In this document: positions 59,210-64,000 of the stretch, piece by piece
Layout: each line of letters begins with the position of its first letter
Numbering within the stretch: position 1 is the first letter of the stretch
From: Taklimakanibacter albus
GTDB taxonomy: Bacteria > Pseudomonadota > Alphaproteobacteria > Rhizobiales > Aestuariivirgaceae
Length of the DNA stretch: 64,000 nt
Direction: 5' to 3'
NCBI RefSeq assembly: GCF_016595235.1
Contig: NZ_JAENHL010000007.1
Coordinates: forward strand, 896,291-960,290
Notes under the pieces: generated by a model
Database searches by the model: none
Seen by the model: the letters and a program-made list of their open reading frames with translations, nothing else
What the model was told of the DNA's origin: nothing
Position numbers and translations under genes: made by a program

Positions 59210-62200
59210 ATGCGAGCCCCTGATCTTCCCGCTACCGGCTCCTGCGCAAGCGCCCCCAGTTTCCTCGCGGGAGGCGGCGAAATGGGGACTCTCATTCGTG
59301 CCTATGACTGGGCCAGGGGTCCGCTGGGCAGTCCCGAGACCTGGCCGCAAAGCTTGAAGACCGCGGTCCGGATCATGCTGACATCTCGACAGCCGATCTG
59401 GATCGGTTGGGGCGAAGAACTGATTTATCTCTACAACGATCCTTATCAATCCATCATCGGCGGTAAGCATCCCTGGGCCCTGGGGAAGCCGACAGCGGAT
59501 GTGTGGCGCGAAATATGGCCGGACATCGGCCCCATGCTCAACACCGCCATGGGAGGCCTGGAAGGCACCTATGTCGAAGAGCAGCTCCTGATCATGGAGC
59601 GTCACGGCTATGCGGAGGAGACCTATTACACATTCTCCTACAGCCCGATTCCGGATGACGACGGCACGCCGGGCGGCATCATCTGCGCGAACACGGATGA
59701 CACCCAGCGCGTCATCGGCGAGCGCCAACTGAAGCTGCTGAGCGAACTCGCGGCGCAAACCGCCGATGCCCGGTCCTGGAGCGAAGCATGTCAACGCAGT
59801 ATGGCGGCTTTGGCGACCGACCCGCAGGATTTGACTTTCGCATTACTTTATATGGTCGCACCGGATGACGACCACGCCACGTTGGTGGCATCGCACGGCC
59901 TTGCCGCTGATCACCCGGCTGCCCCGGCGGCCCTGCCCGTCGACAGCATCGCGCCATGGCCGGTCGCCGAGGTGCTGCAGAACTACGAACCTGTACTGCT
60001 CGAGCAGATCACCGCTATGTTCGATGAAGCCCTTCCGAAAGGTGCATGGGACAGAGCGACGAACAAGGTCGCGGTGCTCGCGGTTCCGCCCTCGGGCGAA
60101 ACTGGCCGGGCCGGTATTCTGATCGTGGGCCTGAACCCTTATCGATTGTTCGATGAAGGCTATCGTGGATTTCTCAGCCTCGTCGCGGGCCAGATCGCCG
60201 CAGTCGCCGCGAACGCCGACGCCTATGAAGAAGAGCGGCGCAGGGCGGAGGCGCTGGCGGAATTGGATCGTGCCAAGACCGCATTCTTCTCCAATGTAAG
60301 CCATGAATTTCGCACTCCTCTCACGCTTATGCTTGGTCCCCTTGAGGAACTTCTGTCCGGCAAGGCATCCGTCGAGGAGATGCGCAGACAAGTCGAATTG
60401 GCCCACCGCAATGGCACTCGCCTGCTTCGGCTCGTAAACAGCCTTCTCGACTTCTCCAGAATAGAGGCGGGAAGAGTTCATGCCACATATCGACCGACCG
60501 ATTTGTCCAAGTTCAGCGCCGAAATCGCGTCGAGCTTCCGCTCCGCCATCGAGAAGTCCGGGATGCGGCTCGACCTCCAATGTCCGGCACTCGATGAGCC
60601 AGTCTATGTGGACCGCGAGATGTGGGAGAAGATTCTCCTCAACCTTCTTTCCAATGCTTTCAAGTTCACGCTGAAGGGCCAGATCTCCGTGGCCATCGCA
60701 CCATCGAACGATGGTCGCGCCGCCATGGTGAAGGTACGTGATACGGGCATTGGAATTCCCGAAAAAGAAATATCGAAGGTCTTCGAGCGCTTCCACCGGA
60801 TAGAGGGGGGCCAGGGCCGCAGTTACGAAGGAAGTGGCATTGGCCTGGCGCTGGTGCAGGAGCTGGTGAAGCTTCACGGCGGACACATTGCCGTGGAAAG
60901 TACGCATGGCGCTGGCACGACTTTTACAATCTCACTGCCTTTCGGCCATGAGCATCTACCGCCAGATCGCGTTCAAGCAGAGGCAACCGGAGAAGCCGAT
61001 GTCGTCAGAGCGCATGAGTTTGTCGACGAGGCCCTGCAATGGCTGCCCGACACCGCGCCCGAACTGGAATCGCAAGGTGAGTTTTCACTAGCCGGACTGG
61101 GAGCGATCGCCGCGCAGGCGCCTGCCAGATCGGGAGTCGGGAAGCGTGTACTTCTTGCCGACGACAATGCGGATATGCGCGCCTATGTCTGCCGTCTCCT
61201 GCAGGCCCAGGGATATGTTGTCGACATGGCGGGTGACGGTGAAGCTGCTCTCGCCTTTGCGCGACAAAGAAAACCCGACCTGATCCTGACCGACGTCATG
61301 ATGCCGAAACTGGACGGATTCGGCCTGCTCAGAAGTATCCGGAGCGACCCGGCCCTTGCCGAAGTACCAATTCTCATGTTGTCCGCGCGCGCCGGCGAGG
61401 AGGCAAAAGTCGAGGGCCTTGAGGCCGGCGCTGACGACTACCTGATCAAGCCTTTTGCGGCCCGCGAATTGCTGGCCCGGGTGCATTCCAACATGCAGAT
61501 GGCGGAAGTCCGGCGTGAGGCGAACCGTGCCGTCTTCAGAAGCGAGCAACGATACCTGATGTCCCAGGACCGCCTGTCGCTCGCGCTCTCGACCGGACGC
61601 GTCGCGGTTTTCGAATGGACGGTGGATAGCGATCGGCTCGCCATTCAGGGCCCGCTGGTCGAGGTATTTGGGGTGACCGCTTCCGATGCGGAGGCTGGTC
61701 TCCCCTTGCAAGCGTTTTTTCAAGCCATCGACCGGCGCGACAAGGCTCGCCTCATGTCGGTCCTCAATCGCTCCATCGAAACGGGAGAACCCTACGAAGC
61801 CGAATACCGGGTCCATGGATCGGGTGAGGAACGCACCGTAATCGCCCGCGGTCAGGTCGAAACGGACGCCCAGGGCGGCAAGAGGATGGCTGGCGTCGTC
61901 ATCGATGTCACGGAGGAAAAGGCCGCCAATGCGGCATTGAAGGAGCAGACCACGGCGCTCGCCATTCTCAATCGCGCCGCCACCACTATTTCGGGAGACC
62001 TCGACCAGAACAGGCTGGTTCAGACGATCACCGACGCTGCAGTGGAGATCTCCGGCGCCGAATTCGGAGCGTTCTTCTACAACATCATCGACGAACAAGG
62101 TGAGCGGTACACGCTTTATACTCTGTCGGGCGCGCCGAGAGAGGCCTTCGACAGGTTTCCGATGCCGCGCAATACCGCCGTCTTCACGCCAACCTTCATG

Positions 62201-63730
62201 GGGACAGCTGTCGTCCGCTCTGCCGACATAACAAAGGATCCCCGCTATGGCCATACGGCGCCACATTATGGCATGCCGAAGGGGCATCTGCCGGTGCGCA
62301 GCTATCTGGCCGTCCCGGTAAAATCCCGCACCGGCGAGGTGCTGGGAGGACTGTTCTTCGGACATTCGCAGACTGATGTATTTGACGCCATTGCGGAGGA
62401 GCGTGTCATCGGCCTGGCAAGTCAGGCGGCCATCGCGCTCGACAATGCGCAACTGTTCCAGGCGGCCGATCGTGAGCTTCAGCAGCGTCGGCGGGCGGAA
62501 GGGGAGCTGCAGGCGCTGAACGCTAATCTTGAAGAACGGGTGGCGGAAGAAGTGACGCGTCGCGCCATGGCTGAGGACGCGCTCCGTCAGGCTCAGAAGA
62601 TGGAAGCGGTCGGCCAGCTTACCGGCGGCATCGCCCACGACTTCAATAATTTGCTCACCGTCATCATCGGCGGCCTCGATACGATCAAGCGCAGCAAGAC
62701 CGGCGATCAAGCGCGGATCGCCCGGGCGGCAGATATGGCACTGCAAGGGGCACAAAGAGCGGCCAATCTCACCGGGCGCCTGCTCGCCTTCTCGAGACGT
62801 CAGCCTCTCGAGCCCAAACCCCTTGAGCTGAATGCGCTGGTGCGCGAGATGACAGAGCTTCTGCACCGGACCTTGGGCGAGCAGATCGAGCTCGAGGGAG
62901 TCCTGGCGCCACGGCTGTGGACTGCCGAGATCGATCAGAACCAGCTCGAAAGTGCGATCCTCAATCTCGCGGTCAATGCCCGCGATGCAATGCCAGATGG
63001 AGGCAAGCTGACGATCGAAACCGCCAACACGGCGCTCGATGAAAGCTACAGCGCGACCGACACGGAGGTCATTCCGGGCCAATATGTCATGTTGGCCGTC
63101 AGCGACACAGGCACGGGAATGGCCAAGGATGTGGTTGCGCGTGTATTCGAGCCCTTCTTCACCACCAAGGAGCCTGGCCGTGGCACCGGGCTGGGGCTCA
63201 GCATGGTGTATGGTTTCGTAAAGCAGTCCGGCGGACATGTGACGATCTACAGCGAAGAAAGCCAGGGCACGACCGTCAAGCTTTACTTTCCGCGCTTCAC
63301 CGGGAGTGCCGATAGCCAGCCCGGTCCAAGCGAGCCCGTTGCTCCAACCAGCAGCGAGGGTGAAGTCATTCTCGTGGTGGAGGACAATGACGATGTCCGG
63401 GCTTACAGCACGATGATCCTGTCGGAACTTGGCTATGTCGTTCTCGAAGCGCCTGAGGCGGATGCCGCGCTTGCGATTCTGCGTTCGAACCGGCGGATTG
63501 ATCTGCTGTTCACCGATGTTGTCCTGCCCGGCAAAACCGGGCGTGTGCTCGCCGATATGGCACTACATTTACGACCCGGTCTGGGCGTATTGTTCACGAC
63601 CGGCTATTCGCGCAATGCCATCGTCCATCAGGGGCGGCTGGATGCCGGTGTGCAGCTCATCTCGAAGCCTTTCACTTTCGAGCAACTTGCAACGCGGGTC
63701 AGAGATCTTCTCGACCGGCGCATATCGTAA
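59210..63730 (+). CDS. Hybrid histidine kinase with two kinase cores and two receivers
   Basis: 1506 residues. Domains by reading: N-terminal PAS-like (about 20-160, '[18 protein letters not shown]'), GAF (about 165-330), kinase 1 with His365 (VSHEFRTP) and ATP domain (about 440-590, 'NAFKF', 'DTGIGI', 'GSGIGLALV'), receiver 1 with Asp695 (LTDVMMP), PAS (about 780-900), GAF (about 925-1085), kinase 2 with His1143 ([10 protein letters not shown]) and ATP domain ('NARDAM', 'DTGTGM', '[11 protein letters not shown]'), receiver 2 with Asp1436 (FTDVVLP). No membrane helix: cytosolic. The start has no good ribosome site; ATG 59282 with GGGAGG is an alternative. Confidence 0.9.
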   Translation: MRAPDLPATGSCASAPSFLAGGGEMGTLIRAYDWARGPLGSPETWPQSLKTAVRIMLTSRQPIWIGWGEELIYLYNDPYQSIIGGKHPWALGKPTADVWREIWPDIGPMLNTAMGGLEGTYVEEQLLIMERHGYAEETYYTFSYSPIPDDDGTPGGIICANTDDTQRVIGERQLKLLSELAAQTADARSWSEACQRSMAALATDPQDLTFALLYMVAPDDDHATLVASHGLAADHPAAPAALPVDSIAPWPVAEVLQNYEPVLLEQITAMFDEALPKGAWDRATNKVAVLAVPPSGETGRAGILIVGLNPYRLFDEGYRGFLSLVAGQIAAVAANADAYEEERRRAEALAELDRAKTAFFSNVSHEFRTPLTLMLGPLEELLSGKASVEEMRRQVELAHRNGTRLLRLVNSLLDFSRIEAGRVHATYRPTDLSKFSAEIASSFRSAIEKSGMRLDLQCPALDEPVYVDREMWEKILLNLLSNAFKFTLKGQISVAIAPSNDGRAAMVKVRDTGIGIPEKEISKVFERFHRIEGGQGRSYEGSGIGLALVQELVKLHGGHIAVESTHGAGTTFTISLPFGHEHLPPDRVQAEATGEADVVRAHEFVDEALQWLPDTAPELESQGEFSLAGLGAIAAQAPARSGVGKRVLLADDNADMRAYVCRLLQAQGYVVDMAGDGEAALAFARQRKPDLILTDVMMPKLDGFGLLRSIRSDPALAEVPILMLSARAGEEAKVEGLEAGADDYLIKPFAARELLARVHSNMQMAEVRREANRAVFRSEQRYLMSQDRLSLALSTGRVAVFEWTVDSDRLAIQGPLVEVFGVTASDAEAGLPLQAFFQAIDRRDKARLMSVLNRSIETGEPYEAEYRVHGSGEERTVIARGQVETDAQGGKRMAGVVIDVTEEKAANAALKEQTTALAILNRAATTISGDLDQNRLVQTITDAAVEISGAEFGAFFYNIIDEQGERYTLYTLSGAPREAFDRFPMPRNTAVFTPTFMGTAVVRSADITKDPRYGHTAPHYGMPKGHLPVRSYLAVPVKSRTGEVLGGLFFGHSQTDVFDAIAEERVIGLASQAAIALDNAQLFQAADRELQQRRRAEGELQALNANLEERVAEEVTRRAMAEDALRQAQKMEAVGQLTGGIAHDFNNLLTVIIGGLDTIKRSKTGDQARIARAADMALQGAQRAANLTGRLLAFSRRQPLEPKPLELNALVREMTELLHRTLGEQIELEGVLAPRLWTAEIDQNQLESAILNLAVNARDAMPDGGKLTIETANTALDESYSATDTEVIPGQYVMLAVSDTGTGMAKDVVARVFEPFFTTKEPGRGTGLGLSMVYGFVKQSGGHVTIYSEESQGTTVKLYFPRFTGSADSQPGPSEPVAPTSSEGEVILVVEDNDDVRAYSTMILSELGYVVLEAPEADAALAILRSNRRIDLLFTDVVLPGKTGRVLADMALHLRPGLGVLFTTGYSRNAIVHQGRLDAGVQLISKPFTFEQLATRVRDLLDRRIS

Positions 63731-63742
63731 CGGACCGGATCA

Positions 63743-64000
63743 TCAGCTCGCCCCCGGCAGCCAGAGATAGGGCGGTGCCGTCTGGTTGACGGCGTAGTCG
63801 CCGACCACACGCTCTTTGTAGATCGCCGGATTGTGCGAGGATACCGTGCGGGCATTGCGCCAATGGCGATCGAGGCTCACCGAGGTGCTGGTGGCCGATG
63901 CCGCCAGCGCATTGAAGATATTGGCGGTCGCGTCGAGGACGAGCTTCGAGACGACGATCTGTCCCTCGGCGGCTTCGATCTCGGCGGCGAGATGGCCGGG
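63743..64000 (-). CDS. DszC/SfnB-type acyl-CoA dehydrogenase-like monooxygenase, 3' end
   Basis: The last 85 codons of a gene that continues beyond the window. The visible part includes 'SLDRHWRNARTVSSHNPAIY' and then 'KERVVGDYAVNQTAPPYLWL', the typical ending of flavin-dependent DszC/SfnB/XiaF-like members of the acyl-CoA dehydrogenase fold, which hydroxylate organosulfur or related compounds. It is convergent with the hybrid kinase. Specific substrate unknown. Confidence 0.75.
   Translation of the reverse strand, partial: PGHLAAEIEAAEGQIVVSKLVLDATANIFNALAASATSTSVSLDRHWRNARTVSSHNPAIYKERVVGDYAVNQTAPPYLWLPGAS

Noticed and set aside
61088..63238. A 716-codon frame on the minus strand
   Set aside because: It lies wholly inside the hybrid kinase gene on the other strand and has no protein-like features or ribosome site.

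Overview
This window is a GC-rich alphaproteobacterial chromosome segment, most likely from the Hyphomicrobiales (Rhizobiales). The evidence is the 41-residue rpmJ protein, the cpdR / N-formylglutamate amidohydrolase / tRNA-Val neighbourhood, a suhB/mmgR-like small RNA, EcfG-type general-stress promoters (GGAAC-N18/19-TT), an RpoH-type promoter with a ROSE-like leader before hsp20, and many short rhizobial-style palindromic repeats. No prophage, insertion sequence or CRISPR array was found.

Layout. 1-6800: stress-type genes (small regulators, a disordered protein, an EF-hand secreted protein, a YflT-like protein, a large-subunit catalase, small membrane proteins), several behind EcfG-like promoters. 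6800-15140: TPR protein, rpmJ, hsp20 with a predicted RNA thermometer, four tandem secreted proteins sharing one C-terminal domain, an alpha/beta hydrolase, a HisN-type phosphatase, a small RNA, N-formylglutamate amidohydrolase, cpdR and tRNA-Val. 15140-19470: a patchy accessory stretch behind the tRNA, with an orphan XRE protein, a Cys-rich small protein, a self-sufficient P450-reductase fusion and a truncated LysR gene. 19500-24540: nuclease, TauE/SafE exporter, DUF1254/DUF1214 protein and a RimK-like ATP-grasp protein.

24653-31624 is a tight four-gene operon: membrane patatin phospholipase, a 925-residue unknown membrane-anchored protein, an ABC ATPase and an ABC-2 type permease. I know of no named system with this composition. 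32146-46751 is catabolic and transport DNA: BKACE enzyme plus Gfo/Idh/MocA oxidoreductase with a divergent GntR regulator, a polyamine-type ABC importer with an SDR, and a LacI-controlled operon that joins an ECF transporter (S, T and two A subunits) to a PfkB kinase, a BtpA-family protein and an M24 peptidase-like protein.

46950-58564 is the most striking region: four cobalamin riboswitches within 9.3 kb. They precede a Rieske oxygenase, metE, the class I ribonucleotide reductase nrdAB, and a second Rieske oxygenase with its reductase (gbcAB-like). MetE and NrdAB are classic B12-independent alternatives to MetH and NrdJ, so the Rieske enzymes may also be B12-independent substitutes, perhaps for corrinoid-dependent demethylation of betaine-type compounds. 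The metE riboswitch carries a 48-bp palindromic repeat inside a conserved aptamer hairpin loop; a related copy lies at 8201-8248.

The window ends with an EcfG-promoted response regulator, a 1506-residue hybrid histidine kinase with two kinase cores and two receivers, and the 3' end of a DszC/SfnB-type flavin monooxygenase gene. Assignments are from reading motifs by eye; no database search was run.
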